Source of the DNA: Liolophura sinensis | Lineage: Eukaryota; Mollusca; Polyplacophora; Chitonida; Chitonidae | Length of the DNA stretch: 64,000 nt | NCBI RefSeq assembly: GCF_032854445.1 | Contig: NC_088300.1 | Location: 34,019,608 to 34,083,607, forward strand | Reading direction: 5' to 3' | Part shown: one piece after another, positions 31,901 to 38,985 of the stretch | How the letters are laid out: every line of letters starts with the position of its first letter | How positions within the stretch are numbered: the stretch's first letter is position 1 | Notes under the pieces: generated by a model | What the model was told of the DNA's origin: nothing | Databases searched by the model: none | The model's input: only the letters and a program-made list of their open reading frames with translations | Position numbers and translations under genes: made by a program

Positions 31901-32435
31901 ATTTAATGGATCTATGCATGTTTAAGTGGTAAGGTTACGTGATTGTTGCATGAGGCACTGATTTATTAGCTACTCACCGCGGTACTCTGCATTAAACCCT
32001 CGATCAAACGAATCTCCGTCCACACGCCATTTGATGTACGTTGCTAACGTCTCTGCAGACACAATCAATAAACGTCATTCAGTAGAAACCCTGACGTCAC
32101 AAACACGAATGGAAGTGTGTGATATCATCCACCGAACGACGTGTGACAACTCGTTGCGCTCCCGTGATTATGACGTCATGCCTTTGACGGTTGTTTGACA
32201 TCCAGGGGAATGGAGACGCTCGATACTGTCTGACATTTCATTCACCCTTGCTGGAGTCATATACAAGGGAAACATACGGGGGTTGGCTGTTTCGTGGTGC
32301 GTTGTCTTTCAACTGCTCAGATACACGAGGTGTATAGTTCATACCGAGCTTCACAGAAAGAATTTCTGAGATTTTTGTCGTCATCGGTGGGTTATTGCCA
32401 GTTATTAAGTAAATATTAAACGGGTAGGCCTGCAT
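16877..32435 (-). CDS. Gene A: helix-array / disordered protein, ~18 exons
   Basis: Gene model assembled from minus-strand splice sites whose phases agree exon to exon: about 18 exons and roughly 1,900 residues. In order it encodes: (1) a possible N-terminal exon; (2) a run of short, mostly symmetric phase 1-1 exons, each carrying a Tyr-Ile/Val amphipathic helix spaced like PKA-anchoring helices; (3) a Ser/Lys/Glu/Asn-rich exon with a frame break; (4) an 85-residue basic exon; (5) a 1102-codon exon, mostly disordered with basic NLS-like clusters and an ordered-looking C-terminal third; (6) acidic, then strongly basic terminal exons. No catalytic motif, signal peptide or membrane segment is seen in the main reading. 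The low-complexity, charged composition suggests a scaffold or adaptor; this is inference. I do not recognise a named orthologue. The 5' start and exons 9 and 14 are the weakest parts. Confidence 0.65.
17429..17476 (-). CDS. Gene A penultimate exon, copy 2
   Basis: 48 nt, one A shorter than copy 1 in the GGAAT/GGAT tract at 17437-17440. It reads GLRARRQRNIRR then ILHL and ends in phase 0. Splice sites are identical to copy 1. Confidence 0.65.
17788..17930 (-). CDS. Gene A exon 16, copy 2
   Basis: 143 nt, phase 1 to 0, intact. It ends SPKRSIWDTL where copy 1 has SPGRRIWDKL; the Ser-Pro, Arg and Ile-Trp-Asp positions are kept. Confidence 0.7.
18104..18217 (-). CDS. Gene A exon 15, copy 2
   Basis: 114 nt, phase 1-1, same splice sites and frame as 7645-7758. 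Acidic/His-rich peptide of unknown role. Confidence 0.65.
18279..18420 (-). repeat. SINE family A, diverged (copy 2)
   Basis: Counterpart of 7826-7965. Confidence 0.6.
18480..18597 (+). repeat. SINE family A, 3' part (copy 2)
   Basis: Counterpart of 8030-8144, with a shorter tail that has lost part of the GTACAGCGTAAA segment. Confidence 0.6.
19111..19219 (-). CDS. Gene A exon 14 (tentative), copy 2
   Basis: Same 109-nt phase 0-1 open stretch and strong donor (GGGAG|GTAAGTAG) as copy 1. The acceptor is weak. The role is not predictable. Confidence 0.4.
19302..19396 (-). CDS. Gene A exon 13, copy 2
   Basis: 95 nt, phase 1 to 0, acidic (SEEDEAIIP at its end). Same splice sites as 8852-8946. 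Confidence 0.75.
19526..19673 (+). repeat. SINE family A, diverged (copy 2)
   Basis: Counterpart of 9076-9236. Confidence 0.55.
19990..20056 (-). CDS. Gene A exon 12, copy 2
   Basis: 67 nt, phase 0 to 1, encoding the same ISWYGVLRSASEQGLVEDKF peptide as copy 1. Only synonymous change was noticed. Confidence 0.7.
20242..20375 (+). repeat. SINE family A, 3' half (copy 2)
   Basis: Counterpart of 9780-9924, with a shorter (AAAT)n tail. Confidence 0.8.
20587..23892 (-). CDS. Gene A large exon (1102 codons)
   Basis: Bounded by acceptor TTTCTTACTGCAG and donor GAAGAG|GTAAATAAG. It is open throughout (3306 nt, phase 0-0). Read past the donor, the frame meets a stop 4 codons later, so splicing is needed to continue. 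Residues 1-730 are Ser/Asn/Glu/Lys-rich and probably disordered. Basic, NLS-like clusters occur near residue 489 (RRKRKSFIPIPISRLSS), ~603 (KKKSTRVTLKRSKTAPSPR) and ~660 (KRPIKKRSSSDME). The C-terminal third looks more ordered and has two helix-like segments resembling the upstream array: KQIIESYLDKQVEI (~836) and KLGIVLKWLIEKFHE (~1048). There is no recognisable catalytic domain. A cytoskeletal or nuclear scaffold is possible but unproven. Confidence 0.85.
24105..24362 (-). repeat. SINE family A, near-complete
   Basis: (TTTA)n tail, GGTGTTTTACGCCGCACTC, ATTATGGTGGGAGGAAACC, CCCGGGGGAAACCCACGACC, B-box region and GGGTCATTACGCTGCACTAG, ending before the A box. Confidence 0.9.
24495..24609. mobile_element. 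Hairpin MITE-like element
   Basis: Imperfect ~20-bp inverted ends (GGTGCCTGTTTTACAAAGC, and the complement of GCTTTGTGAAAAACGCGCCC) enclose ~75 bp. Target-site duplication was not resolved. Confidence 0.4.
24994..25248 (-). CDS. Gene A exon 10, basic
   Basis: Acceptor CCATTAAAACAG and donor CCCGAG|GTAAAG; 255 nt, phase 0-0, 85 residues. The segment is Arg/Lys/Ser/Pro-rich and ends TRVTMIETPRKPIWERYKKP. Phase 0 at both ends joins the donor at 25859 to the large exon. Entering this exon from the alternative donor at 25790 would be out of frame and hit a stop. Confidence 0.8.
25403..25674 (-). repeat. SINE family A, full-length
   Basis: The most complete copy. On the minus strand it starts GGGGCCTCCGTGGCTCAGTT (A box), then GTTAGCGCGCTAGCGCAGCG, B box GAGTTCAAGTCCAGC, a conserved central region (GGATGGTCGTGGGTTTCCCC) and the tail ATATTCTTGAGTGCGGCG with (AAAT)n. 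It is a tRNA-derived head with a conserved body and no coding capacity, dependent on a partner LINE (family knowledge). Confidence 0.95.
25787..25860 (-). promoter_or_regulatory. Two competing splice donors
   Basis: CAAAG|GTAAGA occurs twice, 69 bp apart, with donor G at 25858 and 25790. The first preserves frame into exon 10. The second gives phase 2 and a stop within exon 10 (after about 66 codons). Confidence 0.5.
25859..26579 (-). pseudogene. Gene A exon 9, frame-disrupted
   Basis: Acceptor TTTATGTCTCTAG at the 5' side and donor CCAAAG|GTAAGA at 25859. The first part reads in one frame (GMGCSVIANKAQ onward) to about 26430. The rest reads in a second frame (ETDKEWYITKDSFGNWNAEN onward) to the donor. 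The frames cross at a GAGAG tract (26426-26430), where two extra bases, or one missing, would explain the break. The exon is 721 nt, whereas phase 1 to 0 needs a length of 2 mod 3. Composition is Lys/Glu/Asn/Ser-rich and clearly coding-like on both sides. A sequencing error, a null allele or an unrecognised mini-intron are all possible. Confidence 0.55.
26580..27167 (-). pseudogene. Decayed coding-like segment with possible alternative last exon
   Basis: Starts with acceptor TTGACTTCTTCAG at 27167. From phase 1 it encodes a helix-type peptide (CDDQADLESILEEVQNEFED, then DVS) and stops at 27094-27096, so it could be an alternative terminal exon. Beyond the stop, coding-like stretches continue in shifting frames: PDSDSPDFDIDFDF; ATERDAVSQSLFIKNSGEK; KSPETRARLKTMARCGLDVE; SYYPQGHTIRANSPPSYAW. 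In-frame stops and at least three frame changes separate them. This density of lesions, next to intact exons, suggests a degenerated exon. Confidence 0.45.
27714..27830 (-). CDS. Gene A exon 8, helix repeat
   Basis: Acceptor TTGAATGTAG and donor GTTGAAG|GTAAGAG; 117 nt, phase 1-1. Contains the helix AVHWYIEGILTAVQQDL followed by an acidic linker. Hydrophobic positions have the spacing V-x-x-Y-I-x-x-I-L-x-x-V, close to the AKAP consensus for RII binding apart from Tyr at position 4. Confidence 0.75.
28045..28179 (-). CDS. Gene A exon 7, helix repeat
   Basis: Acceptor TTTTTGATACAG and donor GACGAAG|GTAAGC; 135 nt, phase 1-1. Helix DITEYIDNILKAVQEQLLAE followed by a Lys/Glu linker. Same phase and helix pattern as its neighbours. 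Confidence 0.75.
28940..29098. repeat. TTAGGGTC-containing interspersed repeat
   Basis: Several TTAGGGTCA/CAGGGTCA words and an ACTCCAAAAAAAGTCATTTC stretch abut the donor of exon 6. It is probably a short transposon-derived repeat in the intron. It is not a telomeric array. Confidence 0.4.
29099..29167 (-). CDS. Gene A exon 6, helix repeat
   Basis: Acceptor TTTTCTTTGTTTAAAAG and donor GCAGAAG|GTTAGT; 69 nt, phase 1-1. Almost the entire exon is one helix, DSLIEKYIARILYRVLEEEQ. It is the cleanest example of one exon per helix. Confidence 0.75.
29548..29625 (-). CDS. Gene A exon 5, helix repeat
   Basis: Acceptor AATTAACTTTCAG and donor AAAGAAG|GTATGT; 78 nt, phase 1-1. Helix ESALSIYVDEIIQEVNADSV, then an acidic tail. 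Confidence 0.75.
29885..29957 (-). CDS. Gene A exon 4
   Basis: Acceptor with a strong tract (TTTTTTTTTCCTCAACAG) and donor AGTGAAG|GTAAGT; 73 nt, phase 0 to 1. Encodes KLIPARFLFSESNEDVSSFK and a short tail. There is no helix motif; it is probably a linker. Confidence 0.7.
29984..30217 (-). repeat. SINE family A, full-length but diverged
   Basis: Minus-oriented copy including the GGCCTCTGTGGCCCGG head, a degenerate A box and the GTGATAAGAAACCCAC region, with several deletions relative to 25403-25674. Confidence 0.85.
30629..30985 (-). repeat. SINE family B (GTTTAACGTCG type)
   Basis: On the minus strand the head is tRNA-like (GCACAGTTGGTAGAGG, then GGATCAATCCTGGGTCGAGT). The body contains AGTTGTAACTTGCTCGCC and ATTCCTTCGTCGTCATGTGA; the end is GTTAAACCCCAAGCACTCAC. 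Other copies are at 37889-38255 and 41560-41893. In each, the tRNA-like head is at the high-coordinate end. Confidence 0.85.
31329..31366 (-). CDS. Gene A exon 3
   Basis: Donor GTCAAG|GTACGAG. Of two AGs near the 5' side, the inner one (GCGGCAG) gives phase 1 to 0 (38 nt, APHSKHSRPQVK), as required by exons 2 and 4. The outer AG would break the frame. This is a small, basic exon. Confidence 0.55.
31608..31705 (-). repeat. tRNA-derived repeat fragment
   Basis: The minus strand shows GCCTCATGGCTTTAGG followed by a B-box-like GTGTTCGAATTCGGC. There is no complete cloverleaf. It lies in an intron of gene A. Confidence 0.45.
31978..32052 (-). CDS. Gene A exon 2, helix repeat
   Basis: Acceptor TTGATTGTGTCTGCAG and donor CCGCG|GTGAGTAG; 75 nt, phase 1-1. 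Contains ETLATYIKWRVDGDSFDRGF. The Y-I core and exon phase match the other helix exons. Confidence 0.75.
32092..32178. promoter_or_regulatory. Two perfect CRE palindromes
   Basis: TGACGTCA at 32092-32099 and 32171-32178, 79 bp apart, between proposed exons 1 and 2 of gene A. Known to bind CREB/ATF factors. If exon 1 is wrong they would lie at the promoter; if right, in the first intron. The octamer also occurs elsewhere in the window, partly in repeats, so function is uncertain. Confidence 0.3.
32246..32435 (-). CDS. Gene A candidate first coding exon
   Basis: Open from an ATG at 32433-32435 to donor AGCAAGG|GTGAATG; 190 nt, phase 0 to 1, which fits exon 2. Encodes 63 residues beginning MQAYPFNIYLITG, with no signal peptide. 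The start context is weak, and an internal ATG (MTTKISEILS) or an upstream acceptor is possible. Confidence 0.45.
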
Positions 32436-32619
32436 CAGTTTTCTCCATCAATTAAAACTGACAACCGCGAAATATTTTGAGCGCTGTCTTAAAAAACAAT
32501 CAAGCCGTCAAAAGTGAATTAGAAGTCCATTTAGACTTAATTTTTGGTACACTCATCTTCATCCAAAGAAAATGGACCTTAACGTTAACAGGCCAACTGT
32601 CTAAGTTGATGCTACATTT

Positions 32620-32722
32620 TTATTTGTTTATTTATTTGATTGGTGTTTTACATGGTGTCGGGTACTCAAGAATATTTCAATTATATGACGGTGGGCAGCA
32701 TTATGGTGGGCGGAAACAGTGC
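32620..32722 (-). repeat. SINE family A, truncated
   Basis: Tail side only: TTTATTTATTTGATTGGTGT, ACTCAAGAATATTTCAATTA, GCAGCATTATGGTGGGCGG. It abuts the start of the satellite. Confidence 0.75.
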
Positions 32723-32734
32723 GGCTACACCTTA

Positions 32735-33925
32735 AAACTACTCCCTAAATAATTCAAATACATTATTTAATACTGACTAAGTTGAGGCTAGACCTTTGAA
32801 CTACTTTCTAAGGTATTCAGATACATTAACTCTGGCTAAGTTGTGCTACACTTTTGAACTACTCCCTAAAGTATTCTGGGGTCGATTCCACAAAGACATT
32901 TCTGGATTAAGATAACACTGATGAGGTGGAGAAAAGTTTACTTGACAAAACCTAAAAATAAGCTCAAAAAGATCGTATTTCACAATGTCTTTGTGGAATC
33001 CGTCCCAGATACATTAATACTGGCTGAGTTGGGGCTACACTTTTGAACTACTCCCTAAAGTATTCCGATATATTAATACTGGCGAAATTGAGGTTACACT
33101 TTGGAAGTACTCCCTAAAGTATTCAGATACATTAATACTGGCGAAGTTGGGCCTACACTTTTGAACTATTCCCTAAAGTATTCCGATACATTAATACTGG
33201 CAAAGTTGAGGTTACACTTTGGAAGTACTCCCTAAAGTATTCTGATGCAATAATACTGGCTAAGTTGGGCCTACACTTTTGAACTACGGTGCTCCCTAAA
33301 GTATTCAGATACATTAATACTAGCTAAGTTGGGGCTACACTTTTGAACTATTCCCTAAAGTATTCAGATACATTAATACTGGTTAAGTTGGGCCTACACT
33401 TTTGAACTACAGTACTTCCTAAAGTGTTCAGATACATTAATACTGGCTAAGTTGGGGCTACACTTTTGAACTACGGTGCTCCCTAAAGTATTCAGATACA
33501 TTAATACTGGTTAAGTTGGGGTTACACTTTTGAACTACGGTGCTCCCTAAAGTATTCAGATACATTAATACTGGTTAAGTTGGGGCTACACTTTTGAACT
33601 ACGGTGCTCCCTAAAGTATTCAGATACATTAATACTGGTTTAGTTGGGCCTACACTTTTGAACTACTGTGCTCCCTAAAGTATTCAGATACATTAATACT
33701 GGTTAAGTTGGGGCTACACTTTTGAACTACTGTGCTCCCTAAAGTATTCAGATACATTAATACTGGTTAAGTTGGGGCTACACTTTTGAACTACAGTACT
33801 CCCTAAAGTGTTCAGATACAATAATACTGGCTAAGTTGGTGCTACACTTTTCAATTACTCCCTGATGTATTCAGATACATTTTAATGCTGACTAAACTTA
33901 GGCTACACTTTTGACCTACTCCCTA
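32735..33925. repeat. 59/64-bp satellite array
   Basis: About 19 tandem units of the type CCCTAAAGTATTCAGATACA, TTAATACTGGTTAAGTTGGG, GCTACACTTTTGAACTAC. Two length classes exist: 59 bp, and 64 bp with an extra GGTGC/TGTGC-type pentamer. Outer units are the most diverged. One unit is split by an insertion at 32877-33005. No coding capacity. Confidence 0.9.
32877..33005. mobile_element. MITE inserted in satellite unit
   Basis: ~129 bp with ~22-bp terminal inverted repeats (GATTCCACAAAGACATT at the left, and its complement AATGTCTTTGTGGAATC at the right). It interrupts one satellite unit between GTATTC and AGATACATTAATACTGG. No coding capacity. Confidence 0.75.
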
Positions 33926-33935
33926 TAATGTATAT

Positions 33936-33937
33936 TT

Positions 33938-34018
<81 letters not shown>

Positions 34019-34021
34019 TTT
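33936..34021. repeat. (TTTA)n array
   Basis: About 85 bp of TTTA repeats forming the expanded tail of the adjacent minus-oriented SINE. Confidence 0.95.
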
Positions 34022-34256
34022 GATGTGACTTGCCGCCCTCATGAATATTTTCTCGTACACAGCGGCTGCCAACATTTTGGTGGGAGGACACTGGGCAGAG
34101 CCCGGGGGGGGGGACCGTTGACCTTGCGCAGGTTGCTGGCAGACTTCCCCACTTACTGCAGGAGAGGAAGCCAACAAGAGCTGGATTTGAACTCACAGCG
34201 GCTCCTGGGTCATTGTGCCGCGCTGACGTGATAGCCACTTCGGCCACGAAGTCCGC
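34022..34256 (-). repeat. SINE family A, diverged
   Basis: GATGTGACTTGCCGCCCTC, GTGGGAGGACACTGGGCAG, AGGAGAGGAAGCCAACAAGA and a degenerate head ending near GGACTTCGTGGCC. A G-tract interrupts the centre, and the element is followed by a C-rich run (34255-34310). Confidence 0.8.
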
Positions 34257-34310
34257 CCCCCCCCCCCCCCGTCACCTCCACCCCCACCCCCACCCCACCC
34301 CCCACCCAAC
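34255..34310. repeat. C-rich low-complexity tract
   Basis: Poly-C followed by CCACCCCCA-type repeats. Confidence 0.9.
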
Positions 34311-34627
34311 CAAACAAAGTATAGCATAAAACATCAATTGCATAGGTCTAATTCAATAAGTAAACGCATTTTCCAATGAACTATTCGTATAAAACTTGGT
34401 GATAAAATACAGCAAATGATCCTGATGATTTTGAGTCTGTAAAGTCACATTTAGATAATCCACATCAGAACTTTCAGATGAATGCTATGTGTACACCCGT
34501 TTGACTGAATTGAAAGAGTACTCTTATGTACCAAAAAGAATAAAATTTGGAAAGGGAAAAGGTTGCTAAATATTCCATGACATGATATTGGGTCGAATTG
34601 AATACGACAATCTCGTTATTCATCATT

Positions 34628-34715
34628 ATTTATTTTATTTATTTGGTTGGCGTTTTACGCCGTACAAGAATATTTCGTTTATGTGGCTACAGCCAGAGTT
34701 ATGGTGAGAGGAAAC
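34628..34715 (-). repeat. SINE family A, tail fragment
   Basis: TTTATTTGGTTGGCGTTTTA and GAGTTATGGTGAGAGGAAACC only. Confidence 0.65.
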
Positions 34716-36280
34716 CATTCATCGGGCCGAAAATTTATTTGCTTTATTCGCGTGAACGTAATGAACTTTTATCAGACTAAAATATAACAGGCCTACATAT
34801 ATTCATTTACGCGAAGACATTTCACGTAGTTCTATAGGAACAAACAAAATGTGTCTGTGGTTTTCTGTACAGGTATAACCAGACCCCAATGGTAAACACA
34901 GCAGTTACATAACAGCAGATCTTGCGCAAGATATACGTCTGCCCATACAAACCTCCGCCTATACGCTTTACAATTACTTGTACAAACAACAGCCATAGAA
35001 ACGCCTCAAAACCCTCCCACGTGCACAACCGTGCACCAGTCCGTCTCTTATAGTCCACATAACACAACCTTTATGTACGTCTCTTACAGTGCACAAACAC
35101 AGTCTTTGTGTACATCAGCGCCTGCATTCACTTCTGGCGTACACTTATATGTTTGTGCACTGAGAGTTGAAATGAGAGTTCAAATCCAACCGCGTAAATG
35201 GCTTTATGATACCATGTTTCCTTGATTGTATGCTAAAAGTCTGCTAAATTTGCAAGTAACTAATTTAACACAGGTCTACTATATTTATTTAGGGATATTT
35301 GCGTACACATTTATTTACGTTTTACAACACGTAAAAATTATTACAAATACATGACTCTGGTTTAATACGTGAATGGGGAAACTCTTGGAAACCATGGCAC
35401 TTGAAGATAATATACCGAATATGTTTGGCAAAAAGTCAATATTGGCTAATGAAATCTATTCTTTTGTATTTACCAAGACTGCTCAAATTTTTGCCTTTCA
35501 GTAAACATGAGTAAATATACTATTTATAGTGCAATGAAAATGATTCTAAAATTTGAGTTATAATGCGACCCTCTTAATAAATTTTAGATACTATTTAGCC
35601 TGGTAGCACGTCCACAGACGAGGTTGATATTATGGGAAAGGCAATTTATACCCTAATTCTTCTCATTTTTAGGACATATTAGTATATTGCTGAAAGCAAA
35701 GAATTACCTTTCTCTCTCAGTTTTTTGGAAGATTAAAGATATGAATATGTTGTTCATTAAATGGACGAACTATGTGAAAAGAGAAACTAAATATTCCTCT
35801 TACAACTACATGTATACTGGCTAAAAAGAGCAGACCATGTGCCCCAAAAATAAGAAAAATTAGAGTATTTCGAATATTCTAAAATAATGATAATGTTTAA
35901 AAATCCAAAATTATGTTACAATTTCTAAACAAGTTTTACACGATCATTACGTAATCATTTTACAGTCTAGGCACGCTTATTATAGTGTATTTGACATTTT
36001 AACACTTAGAAAAAAATTGTTATTTGAACATTTATATTTTAAGAGCGCATAGAGGAGGGAAATACCTTGTTGTTCACCTAATCACTGCGGAACTTATCAA
36101 TATATCAATACAAACAATAGTCACGTGTCTCACCAGCTCAAAGGGTCGTCTTCAAACACAGAAAAGAGATGTCACGAAGAGATGTCCCCTTTAGCTTATG
36201 GGCTTCAGTATGATCACAAAATCCATATATTGACAAGATTCGATCAATTCTGTGATATTTTAGGTTCAAAGTGTTAATTG

Positions 36281-36427
36281 GGCCTCCGTGTCCGTGCGGT
36301 ACAATGACACCTGGAGGCTCTCACCAGTGTGGTCGCTATGAGTTCAAGTCCAGCTCATACTGGCTTCCTCTCCAGCCGCACGTAAGAAGGTCTTCCAGCA
36401 AACGGCGGATGGTGATGGGTTTTGTAA
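36281..36427 (+). repeat. SINE family A, head and centre
   Basis: Begins GGCCTCCGTGTCCGTGCGG, includes GAGTTCAAGTCCAGCTCATA and CTGGCTTCCTCTCCAGCCGC, and stops before the tail. Confidence 0.8.
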
Positions 36428-37888
36428 CATTTTAGAAAGTGTTCATGTAACATTATAATTGTTTCCCCTCCTAAACCATGGCCAGATTGTTGAATATAAC
36501 ATTATTAAAGCTGTATATAACATTTCAGTTTGAAGAAGACGTGAAATACATATATTATGCGAACCTCAGATTTGATTAAGAGAACAGGAAACATGTCCTG
36601 AGTCGTATTGAAGAGTGCCAACCGCATTAGGTTGTATAAATGTGGATATAGTTGTTTTGTGGGCGTTATCTACGTCTGTGATCTCTTGAGTCCTTGACTG
36701 CAGACAAATAAACCTGATTTCGTGTGCAATCGATTGTCTGCGGCTGGGCTGACCTCTTTCCCCTTTCGTCTCCATACTTTGTCCACATGTATAATTCGAA
36801 AGCTTTGACACGTATACTCGCACAGATTTATATAAACCGCTGTTGAAGAATGTCTTGACGGTTATACATTGCAATTCGTGTTCTCTAAAAATGCACGTTG
36901 CTATCAAATGTCAACTTTGCATTGTGGGTGAAACTAACATAACTGGCTAGGTCGTTATGTCTTGTTGGACCGATCTCTTAACATAGGACCATTCACTTAT
37001 CATGGATGGAGGTGGTTGGGGTGGGGGGCTTATGGTACGGCGACATGGACTTATTGTGGGATGTAGAAGCGCGATTTGGGCGTCTACTTTTTATTTGGTG
37101 TTTTGTGTCGTATCTACGAGTATTTCATCTACATAAATAAGCGATTAAGTCTTGTACGTTTAAAGAAAAAATCTACACAAACCAGGTTATGTTATTCCTG
37201 GGCATGGAACACCAGCTGGTCCTGATAGCCCCGAGATACCGTCACAACCAGACTGTTAAATGCGACTTCCCAAAACCAGTTTATCCAATTCTGATTATGT
37301 ACCGCATTCAACCAAACCAATTACAAAAACTTTTCATGAAACATGTATTTGTTACATTTTTATTTGTTCATGAATGAGCCAGACATTTATCTTAAATTAT
37401 TCACCATCTACGAGTAAGAAAAAACCTTTAACTGGCACTTGGGACAAGAAATTGAATCCAGGGTTAATTCGAAAGGTACAAGTAACCCTCCAGAGCATGC
37501 CTGCAGCGAAATGTCTGTAGTCATTGGGTATCACCTGATAAACCTGGCGCTGACTCACAGACCACACTCATACATCAAAACCACGGAGATGTGAAGTATT
37601 TACCCGGCGAGTTAGTCATTCACCATGATAAGCTGATAAGTCTCCGGGGGTCACGCGCCGTTAACAGACGCCTGTGTCATATATGTATGGGTTTAGAACC
37701 GATCGATTTTCACCTCTAAAGAGGTCGGGTACACTCTTAAAAGATTAGGGTACAAGAAGTCCAAACCAAGGTTTGGAGTTAAATATGTGGCCTTGTTGGT
37801 CCATTCTCTATAGACTGTATGCAAGCATTTGTACACAATGACTTTTCATTAAACGTGAACTTGTATATGAGATAGGTGAGTTATTAAG

Positions 37889-38255
37889 AAATGTAAGCGA
37901 GTGAGCGAGTGCTTGGGGTTTAACGCCATCATTAACAATTTTTCAGTCATATGACGACGAAGGAATCCTTAGAGTGTATGTAAGGTGCCTCCTTGTTGCA
38001 TCACGTATTTTCACCACCCTTGTATGTAGTGCTGTTTCACTAAGACAGCTTACCAAAGGCAAGTAAGCCGCCCCACCGGAACCATTATACTTGTAAGGGT
38101 CAACAAGTTGTTACACTATCCTTTTCATGCTGAACGTCAAGCGAAGAAGTTACAACTCCCTCTTTTAGGGTCTTCTGTGTGGCTCGACCCAGGATTGATC
38201 CAGGATCTACCGCTCCTGAAGCGGACGCTCTACCAACTGTGTTATCGGGGCCGGT
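37889..38255 (-). repeat. SINE family B copy
   Basis: Starts (plus sense) GTGAGCGAGTGCTTGGGG and ends with the tRNA-like head near CCAACTGTGTTATCGGGGCC. Same architecture as 30629-30985. Confidence 0.85.
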
Positions 38256-38724
38256 TTAAGAAATGTGTGCCAAACTATTGTTGGCGTAATGTAGAACGTT
38301 TGCGTTTCTTGAAGTGTGACAGACCGTTTGTTTTAAGAGTTTCAGCACTAGGATCGTATGAATCATCCATGCATCACCCATGTGAGCTTGAACGCCCATA
38401 AGGTGACTTATCCTTATATTTCATTGATATTTCACCACTGTTTCAACGTATTTCAAAAGACATCTAGTCTCTCGGGCTATTCAACTCCATTATATTCGTC
38501 ACCATTTTCATTGTGTCATTGGAAATGAAAAATTTTAAATACCCACTTTTAAAATATTATTGGAAAGCTGAAAGTTGAGAACAGTTAAGTGTTGATTAAA
38601 GATCTTCAAGGGCAACAATAATGTGGATATTCCTGTCATTCTAGGCTAATAAAAGACTGGTGTGGACGCTTTTTAAGAAGTGTTATTGTCTAGGCGGCGA
38701 TATTCGTAAGTAAAAATAAACGAT

Positions 38725-38985
38725 TTGTTTGTTTGTTTGTTAAATTGGGGTTTAACGTTGCTTTCAACAACATTTCGGTTATATTATGAAGATGTCTCTT
38801 TGTAACCGCCGGGGTCAAATGCCGACAAATTTATAGTGCAGTCTCACTGGAACACATTGTAGAGGTCACCAGATACGACGTCTCAACCAGCCACAGTAAT
38901 ATACTGAAATCAGACCCACCGGTAGTTGCCCTGTTCATGTTATGAGGCTCAAGTAAAGTAGTTCCGTGGATGGAAGGTTTGCGGC
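38725..38985. repeat. SINE-like interspersed repeat (third type)
   Basis: (TTTG)n run, then TTGGGGTTTAACGTTGCTTT and GTAATATACTGAAATCAGACC. Related in its first block to SINE family B. Confidence 0.5.
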
